From Paralichthys olivaceus (Eukaryota; Chordata; Actinopteri; Pleuronectiformes; Paralichthyidae), in assembly GCF_024713975.1 (NCBI RefSeq), contig NC_091097.1, forward strand, positions 9,678,361 to 9,742,360: a DNA stretch of 64,000 nt. The letters run 5' to 3'. Below, in pieces: positions 35,901 to 49,200 of the stretch; position 1 is the stretch's first letter; each line of letters begins with the position of its first letter. Position numbers and translations under genes: made by a program. The notes beneath the pieces were generated by a model, which was not told the DNA's origin, searched no databases, and worked only from the letters and a program-made list of their open reading frames with translations.

Positions 35901-38900
35901 GCCTACGAGACTGTTGCCAAATGCTCTTTAGTTGTGCCCCAGGTAAGGTGCATGATCCGTGAGTTTCATGTTTGCTTAACCAAATTGGCCGGTAATCCTC
36001 TAACTTTGTTATCTCTGAAAATGTGACAAAAGGTGAATGTCACACAGAACCGCCTGCAGGCACAGCACACTCAGTAGAGTCATGTTGTCATTAAAGGTCC
36101 CATATTTTGTATTTAATTTGAAGTTTTTAAAGCCATAAGAAGATACTTTGTGATTTGAGGCACCAAAAACAACTAGTTTGGGTAGTTTTCTCTCCGTAAC
36201 TCAAGCAACAACAGGTTTGATTGTTTTCTGAATGATGTATGAGCAGGTTAAGTATTAATTCAGAAATTTCACGTGAAGCTGTTGTGGACCCACCATTGGT
36301 GAAATTGTCGATTACAATCAATTTGTGTTTGACACTGGTCAATCCATATTATAAACTTTAAATAAAATTTTGAATAATTGCTTCTAATATGTTATTATTT
36401 CCTCAGGATCCCAGTGTTACACAGCTGACTCAGGACCTTGCCAAAATTTTGGGATTGAAAATCCGTAAAGCTTATGTGAGGAGCAAGGTATGTGTGTTTC
36501 GATAACCATCTCAAACCCTTATGACCCGTAAAATGAAGAGAAGCCATATTAGAAAAGATAAAAGTGGAATTCCCCAAGAAAAACCAGTCGTTCTAGTTGA
36601 GGTCATAACAAAATATAATCTGTATAAATTTGTTGCTTTTAAAATTTCTTTTTTTAACAGCCTGCCTTGAATGTAATGCGAGGATCAAATTATCAAGATG
36701 CGTCATGTGACAAGGTAAGGAAGTTTTAATCCTAATTGCAAATCTGTATTTTCCCAAGAAACATGATTCAATTCAATTCTTTTCCATTTTCAGTTTTCCC
36801 ATGGCTCATCTTCAGTTGAAGATATAGAAGTTGGTAAGTTTAATACTCATAAAGCTATGATTTGGTAATCAGAGCAGGTCAGGACAAAGGTCACTCAGTC
36901 ATCTTATCTTCCCCTGATGTGTTTTAGAAGTGCCTCAGTTGACCCAGGACAGCAGCATTTGTGCTCCGGTCCTGGCTCCCATCCAAGCTCCAGTGGCAGT
37001 GCACCCGCCCCTGAATGATGCAGTGGTGGACGAATTTCCTCCCAACAACAGTATCTCATCTGTGACCCCATCTGAACCTCCGGGCTTCGAGTCCATTCCC
37101 GTGCCTGTGTCTGTGCCCACATCATCCCCTCTCCCTGTGCTCACATTTGTAAACGGGTGCAGAACCCAGAACCCTTGCCCCACACTTGAAACCAGTCAAG
37201 ATTTTGACACAGACATTATTGGGGATGACCTAGATGATCTTCTTGACCAAGCTGGCCCCGAATCAGACATGGTTAGTGATCAGATAAGTAAAATGAGTGT
37301 GTCGACATCTGGAGAGAACTGTGAATTAATAGTTTCCATTCTTGTTTTGTTTGTTTAGGTTATACCCACAGTGAAGGGGCCTCTTCCTTTGCCGATCAGC
37401 ATTGCCTCGGGCAGTTCCATGTCGAGTCCATTCCTAATGCCATCTCTCATCAACCCGTTTCTCCAGCAGTGCACTGTGACTCTGCCCCCGCTGTATCACA
37501 AATCAGGGACAAGTACATATTTTGATATGGACTCTTTTGAGGCCCTGCCCCCACCACTGGACTCCTTAGATACTCTCACCATGACAGACTTCAAAACGGG
37601 TATTTTTCTTTGTTACCTTTCTTCTGTAGTCATCTAGTATCAGATTTAGTAAGTAAGTTAATGGCTGGCTGATATTGTTTTCTTTTTTCTCTTGTGTCCA
37701 ACTTTCAGATTATGCTACAAGTCCGTTCATTCCACTGGTAATTAATTCTACATGTTATTAATTATTAGGCACTTCAGCTGTGTGTTGTTACGTGCTTATA
37801 TTTTGTCATCTCTTTTTCTTTCTTTTTTTATTACAGCTTAACAATAAGGAAACCCCAATGGGGATGGCAGTGGGTATGCCTGAGGTGAAGGGTCTTCCTG
37901 CTGCTGTGGATTTAGCAAAGAACCCGTTAGCTGAAACGCATGAATTCAAACAAGCCTGCTCAATGTGCTATGTCAGAATTGGTGAGGAATTGTTTTGTTG
38001 GGGGTTATTTAGACAGGGGAAATAATGTTTGGTGTAAATGTTTTTAAATTTGTATTTGTCATTTCCTCATATCCACAGGGCCAAGTGTGTTGGATTACGC
38101 ACTCCATACAGAAGAGCATAAATGCAAAAAGGATGCATTACTCGGCAGAATCAAACATTCGCTAGATAAATCATGGAAGCTCATTCGGCCCAGACCAACA
38201 AAAACCCAATATGTGGGACCATATTACATTTGCAAAGGTAACATTAACAAATGTGATGGTTTTTTTTTTCCTTTTTTGCCCTTTATATTAAATCGTTGAT
38301 TTTAAAGTAAATTATTTGAATGCCTCCGATAGCCAGTGGCCAGAAGCGTTATGTTTTGGGGATCATCATTCATTGTTTTGAACACAATACATCAGGAACA
38401 CCTTGAAGGAATTTCTTCAAAGTTACACTTTGACACACATAGTTACCCCGTTAACACAATATCTTAGGAGTGTTTCGAGAATCCTTTCAAATTTGGTGCA
38501 AACGTTCACTTAGAGAGATTAACTGATTAGGTTTGGGTGGTCAAAGGTCATGGTTATCTCATCAGAGTCCGGAAACAAAATTATATAGACGGAAACAGCA
38601 CTGGTTGGTGGAGGCATATAACCACAGGACGCTAATTCTTCTTCTGTCTCTAAAGCCAAACACTTTTTTTTCTCCAGAGGAAAAACATTTGCATAAATAC
38701 GTTGTCATTTCATTAGTAAAGTAAAAGCAAAGACCCCCTCAGTTCCCTAAGTATGTTTACTTGTGTACCTTTACTGCCTCTATTCTTCTGTCTGCATGTT
38801 TCTGGGTCTTTTTACACTTTGCTGTATCTGGATAAGAACTAAACCTTCGATGCATCATTTCAGAGGTGGCAGTTGGAAAAGAGTGCCTGTACCCTGGCCA

Positions 38901-41900
38901 CTGCACGTTTGCATACTGCCAAGAAGAGATTGACGTTTGGACTCTGGAGCGAAAAGGTTTTATCTCCAGAGAACTGCTCTTTGATCCTTTTGGACCCAAC
39001 TCCAACATCAGGTTGACTGTACCCAAAATCTTACAGGAGCATCATGGGATTTTCATGTTTCTCTGCGGAGTGAGTAAATCGAATTTGGTGGTGTACATTT
39101 TAATAGAATTGCATGGGTATATCAACTTTTTACTAAAAGCAATGCACGTTAGCGGAATAGTTTTTCATTTCATTTATTGATTATTGTTCCAAATTTCACT
39201 CTTAATCTGAAAAATAAGGCATTTATATATGAAAATGAAGGGAATAATTGTGTTTATTGGAGTTTTCTTCTTCTGTGAAATCCTTTATTTTTCTGGTACT
39301 CATTAGTAGCTGTTAGAATTGGATTTCTAAGTGGATGCAAGAATAGAATATAATAATACATAAACATTTTCTGCTGCATGGTTGGTTTTATAGGCTGGCT
39401 TTTCTGCTGAGACTAAAACGAAACCTCCCCCAGCAGAAGCTCTGCTGTGTTACAGCCATGGAGCGAAGTGACGGATGTCGCCCCTATCAGCCTTCTGTTA
39501 TTCCCAAAATAAATTTGCACTGGTTTTAAATTGAATGTTCTCCACAGGTCTGCTTTGACCACAAACCCAGAATAATCAGCAAAACCAACAAAGATGACCC
39601 TTCACTTTGCTCTCATCCAGTGACAAAGCATGTCTTCGAGGACCATAAGTGAGTCATTTCACATTTCCTACCTCTAAAAGCTCTGTGTTTAACTTAACAG
39701 TATGTATGAGCGGTAGACTTGACTTCAGATTCCAAATCATACATGAAAAGCAAACAAGAGCCTGTGAGGGAATAAGATTATGAAATGAGAGCAGGATATG
39801 ATTGTGAGCATTGAAGTTCTGTTGGTCTTTTAGGTGCCTGGTCCATATTTTGAAGGAGAACACGGTCCGATATTCCAAAATCAGACCGCTGAGTCCCCAT
39901 TGCCAGCTGGATCTCTGTCGCCATGAAGTCCGCTACGGCTGCGTGAGGGAGGACGACTGCTTCTACGCCCACAGCCTCATCGAGCTGAAGGTCTGGATGA
40001 TGCAGCACGAGCTTGGTAAGACTTTCTTTTTCAATCCGCACTCAAATTGGTTTTATACCTGAAATACATGTCTAGGGTTCTTTTCTTTTCCACAAGCCCA
40101 AATGAACAATTTCTGCTGTGTCACCGCTAAATGAAACATAATTACTCATTTTGTATTTTGTATTTTGCATCATAAAGGTATTACTCATGAAAGTATTGTC
40201 CAAGAAGCAAAGAAGTTTTGGAATATAACAGCGTCATTGCAGGGAGTCCAGGTAAGTCATCAGGAGTCTGTTTGCTGCTGGCATTTCCTAACTCTTCAGT
40301 GTGATGTTACTTTTAACAAACCTCATTGACTTTGACTACAATCATAGTATATTTCCACTAACAGTTTAATAGAAGTGAATTGAAATTGTTATATAAACCA
40401 TTTGTCATTTTTAGTTTTTGAATTAGTTTTCCTTGGATTAAGGCAGAGTTATTAAATGTGTCGGCAGTGCGAGACTTTCTATTGCAACACGAATGGCTGA
40501 TTAAAGTGTATAAGTTCTCTGCAGCTTTGTTGGTTGATTTGTCGATAAGCATTCAGGTTTATCGCTTTGGCAAATTTGCTGCCTAGATTTTATACCATCC
40601 CTTCAAATCTTATCCGCAGCTTTCCAACACACAGAGGAGGTTCGGGCCTCCAAATCTGAAGATGATGTTTGTCTGTGGCCAGTGCTGGAGAAATGGCCAA
40701 GTAAGCGAAGCAGACAAAAACAAGAAGTATTGCTCAGCCAAGGCAAGACACACGTGAGTATTCAGAGGTCTTTGTTTATGTTAAAGGAAAAACCTGTGTA
40801 ATCCAGTGCATAATCACAAAATCCGTCTTTTATGTTTCAGGTGGGCGAAAGACAGACGTGTGGTGCTTGTAAGTTCCCATGAAAGGAAAAAGTGGACAAC
40901 AGTTCGACCGCTTCCAACCAAAAAGCCGATCCCGTCTCAGTTCGAGGTGTGCAAAACATTTTTCTAAACTGAACTTGCCTAATTTGTTCTTTGTGTCTGA
41001 AAACAAATCCAAGCAAGGATTACCATTTTTTTTTTTTCTTTCTTAGATTTGCATGCATGTCACATCTGGAAAGAAGTGTCAGTACACCGGGAACTGCACA
41101 TTCGCTCACAGTGTAGAAGAACGAGACCTTTGGACCTATATGAAGGAAAACAATAGTGAGTTGGGCTCCCTTGCTTGATAGCATTAAGTTTATGATGCAC
41201 ACCCATTTTTATTCCCTCCTTATTCAGTTCCAGATATGGATCAGCTTTATGAGCAGTGGCTGCAGTCTCAGAGACCTGGCTGGGGTGATGAGACCTCGGG
41301 TAACTCTGTGAGGGAGAATGGCAAACAGATCCACATGCCAACAGACTATGCAGAGGAAGTGGTGAGTTTAAAGGCCTAGAGAACATCCGTGCTTTTGTCT
41401 GGTAACACGTTTAAACCTCTCTGTGGTATTTAGCTTGTAAACTAAGAGCCTATGGCTTTGTTTAGGTTGCATTTGACAAAATGCTGTAGGATAACACGTT
41501 AATTTACTTTTCCCATTTTGTTTTATCCGTTAATTGGCTTCAGCTATTACACTGGGTTGTTATGAAAACACAGACACATTAGCTGCAGCGTTTTATTGCT
41601 TTTGTGCTCAATTGTTGATGAAATAAACACAATTTGTGCCTAATAGTTAACTTGTGTGATAGAACGTAAGATTTTGATGTTTTAATTCAGTTTTATGCAA
41701 AGTCAGTAAAATAATGAAAATGGAATTTGCAACCAGACTGGAATAGTATCGCTTTATGCTCCTTTTTTGCAGCTATTGATGTGTATAATAGTTTAAGATG
41801 TAAATGGCTTAGCAATAGTCTGAATTTTCTAATAACCTTAATCCAAATAGCATAATAGATACAGGTAACATCAGAATAAGCAATAACCAATCCAGACTTG

Positions 41901-42760
41901 TGGAGTATTCCAACTTAAGTCGCATTATGTAGATATGTATTTTACAGACTCCGTGTTAACACAGAATCAATGTAATATTGTCTCCAACATGTAAATGGGG
42001 ATATAAATTGAATATTCTATTACCAACTCGTGGAAACTTCATAATCAAAGAAAGTGTTATTCAGAATAAGGTCAACGGTCTGAATATTGTTCATGTAAAC
42101 ATAGTCATTCATGTTTGACAATGAAACCATGCATGCAGCACCTTTACCTCTTATGTGCTATTTACACCTGGTGTAAATAGCACATTAGCTGCTGTGTGAA
42201 TGTTCTCACTGGGGTGAAAATAGACACTTAAAATAAAAATACACCACAATATATTCAGTAGTTTTGATAAACAGATGGTAATAAGTATTTGATGGAAATG
42301 AGATTGCTCTGTTTTTTCCCAGGCTGGCAATCACTGTTGGCTTTGTGGCAAAAACTGCAACAGCGAGAAGCAGTGGCAGCAGCACATCACATCAGAAAAA
42401 CACAAAGACAGGGTTTTCAACTCTGAGGACGACCAGAACTGCTGGCAGTATCGATTTCCCACAGGCACTTTCAAAGTTTGTGAGAGGTGAGATTATCTGA
42501 CGTAGCGTATTGTTTGTTCCCCGCTCCAGGGTTTTTGATGGTTGACATTTGGTATGTGGTGTTTTGACAGGTTCCTCAAAAGCACGTGCACAGAGGATGA
42601 CTTCTGTAAGCTGGCTCACGGGGACCAGGAGCTGAAAGAGTGGAAGGAGCGCAGGGAATTCCTTTTGATGAAACTTGCCAAAGCCAGAAAAGACCATCTT
42701 ATAGCACCAAATGACAATGACTTTGGAAAATACAGTTTTCTGCTTAAAGACATCAAATAA
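32962..42760 (+). CDS. zc3h7a: Zinc finger CCCH-type protein 7A
   Basis: RNA-binding protein of the ZC3H7 family, linked in mammals to microRNA processing. The 22 coding exons join in phase to 987 residues (human about 971): 32962-33029, 34931-34970, 35151-35354, 35784-35942, 36407-36487, 36661-36714, 36794-36833, 36928-37271, 37359-37599, 37709-37737, 37837-37981, 38079-38237, 38864-39069, 39548-39648, 39834-40015, 40178-40251, 40620-40753, 40841-40946, 41047-41155, 41228-41361, 42323-42486, 42571-42760. TPR repeats occupy about residues 40-155 (EGNDVFNEGEW; ALEDCEKALQLNEGNYKALY). A proline-rich linker with an LDDLLD motif follows. CCCH or related fingers are near 529-540, 645-670, 790-811 and 922-942, and a C2H2 finger (CWLCGKNCNSEKQWQQH) is near 875. 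FGKYSFL close to the C-terminus favours 7A over 7B. The start is the first ATG (GCCATCATGTCC). Confidence 0.96.
33955..34185 (+). repeat. SINE-like repeat in zc3h7a intron
   Basis: It contains GAAGGTTGGTGGTTGGATTC and then GTCCTTGGGCAAGACATTGA. It ends near ATAAAGCCCTTTGTG. I know this word order from a very common teleost short interspersed repeat. It lies between the first and second coding exons. Confidence 0.6.
38330..38625 (+). repeat. Dispersed repeat in zc3h7a intron
   Basis: Landmarks CAGGAACACCTTGAAGGAAT, CAAATTTGGTGCAAACGTTC, GGTGGTCAAAGGTCATGG and TTGGTGGAGGCATATAACC are words I recognise from a common fish repeat. It is not coding and lies between exons 12 and 13. Confidence 0.5.
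41810..42115. mobile_element. Family C MITE-like remnant in zc3h7a intron
   Basis: It shares AATATTCTATTACCAACTCG, ATTCAGAATAAGGTCAA and ATGTAAACATAG with the element at 18110-18640, as well as the opening words (CAATAGTCTGAATTTTCTAA). The copy is diverged. It lies in the 961-bp intron between exons 20 and 21. Confidence 0.5.
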
Positions 42761-43290
42761 TATGGCGACACTATCCATGCTCACTTGATGACAATGCAGT
42801 ATTCCAACAGCCCTGAATCAGGTGATCCTTGAGAGCCTCTAGATGCACAGGAAGTAACCTGGTCACATCGTGGTTGTGAAGAGGGCGATCAGGACCGGCC
42901 CTCTGTTGGTGGCTTGTTTACTCTGATCAGAGCTACACAAGTGTTTTGGTTAACAGCAAATTATAAGTGTCAGACACTTTAAGCTTTGCTATGCACCTTT
43001 CAGTAGAAGATCTGACGTCGGTGATGAAAGTAGCATGTGTAAACCCTGATCAGAGATGTGATGAGATGTTCAAATACTTAACAGTTGACCTAAAAAGTTC
43101 AAATTTTTCAGAAGCGGTTTGTATGTTAATGACCTTTTGTTTTTATTTTTTCAAGTTTTAAGTATGGTATACTTAAAATACCAGTCTTTTATTTTAATCC
43201 ATCAACATAGGTCATGTTCCATTTATCTAATACTGTTACCAGTGTAATGGTTACCACACCAAATAAAGCTTCTTTTATAACCTGTGTTTA
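42761..43290 (+). other. zc3h7a: zc3h7a 3'UTR
   Basis: This stretch runs from the stop codon to just beyond the first AATAAA. It holds no gene; a 64-codon ORF inside it is not conserved in any way I can recognise. Confidence 0.7.
43262..43267 (+). terminator. zc3h7a: Poly(A) signal of zc3h7a
   Basis: A canonical AATAAA about 500 bases after the stop codon, with a T-rich stretch (GTGTTTTTAATTG) about 30 bases further on. Confidence 0.75.
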
Positions 43291-43677
43291 AACTGCTGTG
43301 TTTTTAATTGATTACACATTTGTAATTATGGTAAAAGAAATTCAAAGCAAATACTCCGCTACAGGATAATTATATTGTATATGTCTATAACTGAGTCAAT
43401 AATTAAGCAGCTTTTGACTTGATGTCGAAGCTGTTAACGTGGTTCCTAAGATCTTTATATTTATTTATATCATTAGTAGCTTTCAAATTATATAAAACAT
43501 TCAAAGGTTCCCTCAAAAATAGTGAGAAATGTTCAAGTACCATGACACTAATACCTTAAACAAATCTGAAGTACTTTTTAACAATCTTTTTAAAAAATGA
43601 TGTTAAGTTATATTCCACAACTGACAAACATGACACAGGCAAAGATAAACGTGAATATTTTCTTAATGTTGACTGGG
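43291..43677. other. Short spacer between convergent zc3h7a and rmi2
   Basis: AT-rich, nothing recognisable. The two poly(A) signals point at each other across about 410 bases. Confidence 0.6.
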
Positions 43678-43683
43678 TTTATT
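43678..43683 (-). terminator. rmi2: Poly(A) signal of rmi2
   Basis: AATAAA on the minus strand, about 290 bases after the rmi2 stop codon. Confidence 0.65.
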
Positions 43684-43973
43684 TTCTGCTGCAATTAAGA
43701 TATATGAACTCTATGAAACCCAGCCTTTGTACACATTAATATTTGTTTTTCTAATGCCAACTGTATAAGCTGACGAGATGTCCCTAAAAAGTAAGTTAAT
43801 GTCTCATTGATGAAAGTCAGTAGAAAAACTAAATCCAAAAAAAAGGATGTCTGCATGACTGCACATATAGAAGTCTGGTCCTCCTGCCTCCCCTCCTTTC
43901 TTCAGTCCACTGAGGTACTTTACATTTATCATCGATGTCTGGAGCAGCGGCAGGAGCAGGTCTTCCTCTGCAC

Positions 43974-44544
43974 TCAGCCCAACACCTGCTGCAGCTCCTC
44001 CACCTCCAGCCTCCACATCCGCCTGTGGAGCTCCGCCAGCTCCGAGAGATCTGCCATCTTCACCGCCCGGACGACTGGCTCCGGGGAGGCGGCCTGGATG
44101 AGACCCATCACCATCACGTACCTGCCTGTATAACATCATCAGGGGGTCGATTGCACGGAGTGAATCCTCCAGGAGAAAACTAAGACTGATATTTAATAAT
44201 GAAAATGTTTATCCCACAACTCCTGAACCAACAGGCTTCAGTCTAGTTTTCCTACCTTGGGACAAACATGACTTCCCCTTGGGGATGTTGTTGACGCCCT
44301 GGACAGCGAACGTCCCCGTTTCATCCATCAGCAGGACGGTGTTTCGGTCCAGCTGCGCCTCCAGGACGGTCCCTTGCATCCACACCAGCGACACCGGAAG
44401 AGAGGGACCTCTGCCCGGTCTGATAAGCCAGCTGTCCCCGCTGCCGGAGGCCCCCTGGGTCTTTGCGCTCCTCAGCTGACAGGAGAGCACTTTAACCGGC
44501 GGAGGACGTTTTCTCTCCACGCTGCTTCCCTCCGGTTTGTACAT
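43974..44544 (-). CDS. rmi2: RecQ-mediated genome instability protein 2
   Basis: RMI2 is the OB-fold partner of RMI1 in the BLM-TOP3A-RMI complex, which dissolves double Holliday junctions and limits crossovers. There are two exons on the minus strand, 44544-44256 and 44125-43974, joined in phase across GTAGGA and TTATACAG. They give 146 residues; human RMI2 has 147. Conserved family features are [12 protein letters not shown] near the start, VWMQGTV in the OB fold, [27 protein letters not shown] and VKMADLSE. The C-terminal helix ends [13 protein letters not shown]. Start: ATG 44544, G at -3. The gene is convergent with zc3h7a and in tandem with ubfd1 about 1.7 kb upstream. A short plus-strand overlap of open frames is fortuitous. 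Confidence 0.95.
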
Positions 44545-44660
44545 GACGTGTTCTCACGGTGGATCACAGCTGATGTTCGTGAACTTCACATTTCCCGCGT
44601 CCCCCCAACACGTAGCTGCTTCACCGGAAAGGGCGGGGCTATTTTTCCTTCATTTCCCTC
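44545..44660 (-). promoter_or_regulatory. rmi2: rmi2 promoter with E2F-like, ETS-like and GC-box motifs
   Basis: Within 100 bases upstream of the ATG the plus strand shows TTTCCCGC (44591-44598, E2F consensus), ACCGGAAA (44623-44630, ETS-like) and GGGCGGGGC (44631-44639, GC box). There is no TATA box. This fits an S-phase-regulated repair gene, but the binding is inferred from motif only. Confidence 0.5.
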
Positions 44661-45910
44661 CTAGTGTCTTTCAAACTAAAAGCATCACCTCAAACTCGAG
44701 CGTTCATAAATACAGCTGCCGAGAAACCAACCAGTATTCCAAAGATTAAATGATTCATTTTTCTATTTAAAGAAATCAACTGGTTATACTGTAAGGTAAC
44801 AGACTAATTGTTTACATATGTTTTAGTTTCGTTTTTTGACTGTTAAACATAGCAATTGTTCAATTTGAATTCAATAGTAGTGGACATTTTTCATTAATTT
44901 CTATTATCAGTTATTAGAGAACATAATAAAATAAAATAGCTGCTGGATGCAACATTAATACAGTTCTCCATTAATGGGATACTGGAAAATTCTCTGTGAT
45001 ATTTACTTGACACTAAAAACCTTTCATAAAGCAGAACTTGGTTAAATAAAAACTAAAACAGTTTCAGTAAAATCCCCAAATCTCCTAAAAGATCTGACAA
45101 GATGAAGGACCCAGCGTAGATGAAATTAATTTTTAGAGGAGCACATTTTAAACAAACTGGAAATTAATCAATTTATGTTTGACCCAAATTATATTCAGTG
45201 AAAATGGGGCATTTGCGGTCCCAAGTGGTTTGGTTGCCAGCTTCTCCCATTTGATAGTCCAGTCTTGCCAGTGTACAATTCCTATTTGAGGATAAGATAC
45301 AGAAGTCTTTTTGGGAGAACTGTGCATGAAGAATTACAAATATCAATTGTGCTGTAAAGTCAAAGAGTAACAAATGTGGCTATGTATGGCTTCGTCAGTT
45401 TTATTCATCATCAGTACCTACAACAAGTCTCAATATTGTCAAATTTAAATTACATGGATGACCCATATTGAAATATTGGTAATAAGAGCAAACACATTGA
45501 TGACTAATTTGCATAAAATACTGATTTTATATTAGAGGCCTGTTCTATTAATCAGTCATGCTCTATTATACTTATAATAATGTAGCTTCAAGGAAAGTTC
45601 TGGCCGGCACATTTATTTTTAAGCAGGAAACTGACCTAAAAACAGAAAACTTAACAGGACTTGCTTCAAAAGACCAGTTTTATGGGCCAAGTCCAGATTT
45701 CAGTCTAATCCACAATTTGTGGCCGGACCAGGAAATTACTGTTCACTAAAAGTCGTTGAGCAAATTTTCTTGTCAGAGTTTTGCAAACATAAATATTACT
45801 GCATTGTTATGATGCAAAACCTTGGTTCCATACAAAATGGATCAAAGATGTCAACATGGAATCCACACTGAACACAGACAGAACAAACAACAATGTCCTG
45901 CTGACTTCAT
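44661..45910. other. Spacer between rmi2 and ubfd1, no gene seen
   Basis: AT-rich sequence with short ORFs (45173-45373 and 45558-45749) lacking any recognisable domain. No repeat copy was noticed. Confidence 0.55.
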
Positions 45911-45916
45911 TTTATT
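45911..45916 (-). terminator. ubfd1: Poly(A) signal of ubfd1
   Basis: AATAAA on the minus strand, about 295 bases after the stop codon. A second AATAAA-like word overlaps AATAAAACTT on the same strand near 45925-45930. Confidence 0.6.
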
Positions 45917-46211
45917 AAATAAGTTTTATTTCATTAAGAATAACTGAAGAAAAGTGTTAGCAATTTCTGTACAACGATTTCATTGTTTTCCCTTGGATTT
46001 GCTTCAAACCTTGAATGATCAACGGGGCTGAGAAATGTTACGCTGCCACATAGTGCACTTTTAACCTAAAAAGAATATGATTAGTCCACAGGCATCCATC
46101 CGTTTCCTTCGAATATATTCCGACAAGTAAGCTTCACTATTGACTCCAGTTTCATTTGCCACTGGCTCCTCCTCTCAATCCCAGTTCATCATTGTCAAAA
46201 AAAGAGGCACA

Positions 46212-49200
46212 TTAGAAATACTGCCATTTTCCAAGGACTGTGTCTTTGATTGCATCAACAAACTGTGCAGGCACCCAGTAGACCCAATATTGAGACGCTT
46301 CTGTTGGACCCAACTGAAAAGCCTATGGAAGAAGAGGGAGAAAAAAGCTAAGCACATGACAAGGCATAAATTCTAAAAGGCAACAAAAATAAAGACAAAC
46401 AAAGAGACACATCCTAAGACAGAACATCTGATTGTTCAAATACATGTAAATTGCTTTTCATGAGATCTTCCAATGAAAAAGACAAATTCCTTAGCATTAT
46501 ATTACAGCCCATCTAACACCCCAGGAGCCATTCAGCAATGCAGCAGCTGACTTTCACATTCACTCAGCATCGGTTCACTCGAGGTGGATCACTGATACCA
46601 ATGACTGGAATAAAAGCTTCCTGCCCAGTGACATTTTAAATCATCCTTATCTTCTCCTCATAAATTTTCGGCTCCTCTGTGATGCAGGGACAGGCTTTGA
46701 GGGAGTGGTCGACATCATGTTTCACTTCTGAGCCAAAAACAATAAAAACACCCATCTGTAGCCTTGTGATTACGCTGTTCTGCATCAGGAAGTGACATCG
46801 CTGCATGATCGACATTGATGGAGCTCAGTAAACTGTCTAAACGCCCTCACATTTTTATTGGCTACACGGGCTTACTTCCATGATGAGTCGTGGGAGGTGG
46901 TAAAATTATAGTACACTACATTACATGTCATTTGGCATGGTTTTATCCAAAGCGACATACCAATTTATTGGTAGTAAATTGAACTTTTACCGCAGCTTGG
47001 ATGCTGAATAATTTGTTTTTGTATAAATGCTTAAACTCAAAGCATTTTACAGATCTCATTTTACTCTACTCACTTTGTACAAGAACAACAATTATCAGAT
47101 CACTTACATGTCTAATAGTTAATTTGCTCATTTACTGTTTTCCCCAGAAGTAAAATGTATACAACGCCACAATGCTTTATACAAATACTGCTATGAAGCA
47201 CAATTTCCTCTTCAAAAACAGATCTTGATCTTTTTGACACTAAGATAAAGTGCAGCTACTTCTCTCAACATTTGGCTCTGATCTGAAAGCTGCTGTATTC
47301 TTCTGACATTGAGGGAGAGAAGTGCCTTTAGACATAAAAGGTTAATCTAGAGAAGGCACTGACATTTACCGCTCTGCTGCAGAGGCCCATAACAGCAAAT
47401 GATGACCCTGTCACTCTGATGTACACATACTGCAGTGACTGCAGTGTGCATGCACTGTTTACTTACACGAAACACCACTTACAGATGAACTAAATACATT
47501 TAACGTATTTCAATTCATTTCTACATGATGATATTTAAGTGGCGTGATCCATATGCACAACAGTCAGCATTTGTTTTGTTCTTATTCCATAAACAACACT
47601 TACCATCATGTGATAGTCCTCATGGCCTTCAATAGGTTCAGACACTACGTTTTTAATGGAGCCCATTGGAATTTTCTCCGTTCGCTCTGTAGAGGAACAT
47701 ACAGAGAAAAATTAGAGAATTTTGTGTCATGAGTATCTCTGTGTTACAGAGAGTGATGCAAAATGACCAGCTGTATTCTCACCCTTTGTTCCAAGCCACA
47801 ACTGATCCTGCTCCAGTTTAAACGTGAGTCTAACTTTTCCTCCGGACTTGTTGAACATTCCGGATAAAGGCACTGTTGGTAATCGTTCCTGTTCGCGGGG
47901 CAAAGCAGTTACTCACTGTGTCTGGTTAAACATGTTTAACATAGAGTGGATCTGTGACAACAGCTTTGCCTCTTCTCTCACCTTTGTTCCTTTAATAGCT
48001 GACATTATGTCGTCTGGTTTACCTTTGTCCAGGACTTTCCTGTGTTGCTGAGATAAAAAGGGCAGATTTTAAAAATCACAAAACCTCCATAAATATTTTA
48101 ATCTACTCTGCAGCAATGTCATTAATCACACCTTTTGCCTGCATAAAGGCTCTTTCTTGTTTTCTTCTGCTTTGACTTCCTCCTGAACGACCTCTTTGGG
48201 TGTATTCACGGCTAATACATCATTTATCGTCGATCCTACCACCATTATTTTTGCACCATTTGTAATCTTTATTTCACGTAGCGTCTTGTCCTCGGGGAGC
48301 AATCCTTTGTACATGACTTTCTGCATTGCCGGGGGAAGACCTGAAATAACGAAGGTGAACACTCATTAAGCTTCGTGATTCACACACACCACCCACTGTA
48401 ACACTGAGTCTACGCTAAACTACCATGCATGCTCTTACCAGTGAGGGAATGGATCCTCTCTTTTAGTTTGGCTCCTGTGCTATCAACAGGAATTTTCAGA
48501 TCATATTTATTTTTGTTCCAAATAATCTTCAAGTCCACCTTCTCCTGGTTATCGTCCGTTTCATCCCCATTGCTAATACTAGAGTCCTGAGTTGTGGCGT
48601 CTCCTGTATCTAAGTGAGACGTAGTTTCTGCATCACTTTTTTCAGCATCTTCAGCCAGTGGTTCAGCTTCTTTTGGCTTCGCCTCAGTCTCCATTATGAC
48701 TTCTTCACTTCCTGGAAGAACACGAAAAACCAAAACAATTATGATCATTGAAGGATATTCGTTCAAAATTCAGATGCAATATGTAACTAATTAAACCACT
48801 AATGACAGAGAACATTACCTCCACTAATCTACAAAAAAGAGGAATAAACCATTTATGAAATAAAACAATAACTTTTAGGTCAAACGATCAAATAAAAAGG
48901 CATACGATACCTCGGAATGGTGATTTAATATGTCCAATATGTAGGCAGTTGTAATTAATTGATTAGAAGTAAAAGTGTTTCAGGCCCTTCTATTGTTTTA
49001 ATTTGTTTTAGATATTTAGCATTGTCCCATTCCTTCACAAAGCGAGCAACTTAGAAGTGGAAAGAAAAAAACGCAGTAAATAATATAGTGTCATGAGGTC
49101 ACGCTTCCACTAACATCATGAGAAATTTCAACTTTTACAAAGTGTTAATATGACTTTTAGGGCAAATGAGGTAACACATTTATATGGTAATAATTGATTG

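Noticed and set aside
36904-37183. Minus-strand ORFs opposite zc3h7a exon 8
   Set aside because: They are antisense shadows of a proline-rich coding exon.
43804-44664. Plus-strand ORFs overlapping rmi2
   Set aside because: The minus-strand frame matches RMI2 over its full length with valid splicing; the plus-strand frames match nothing.
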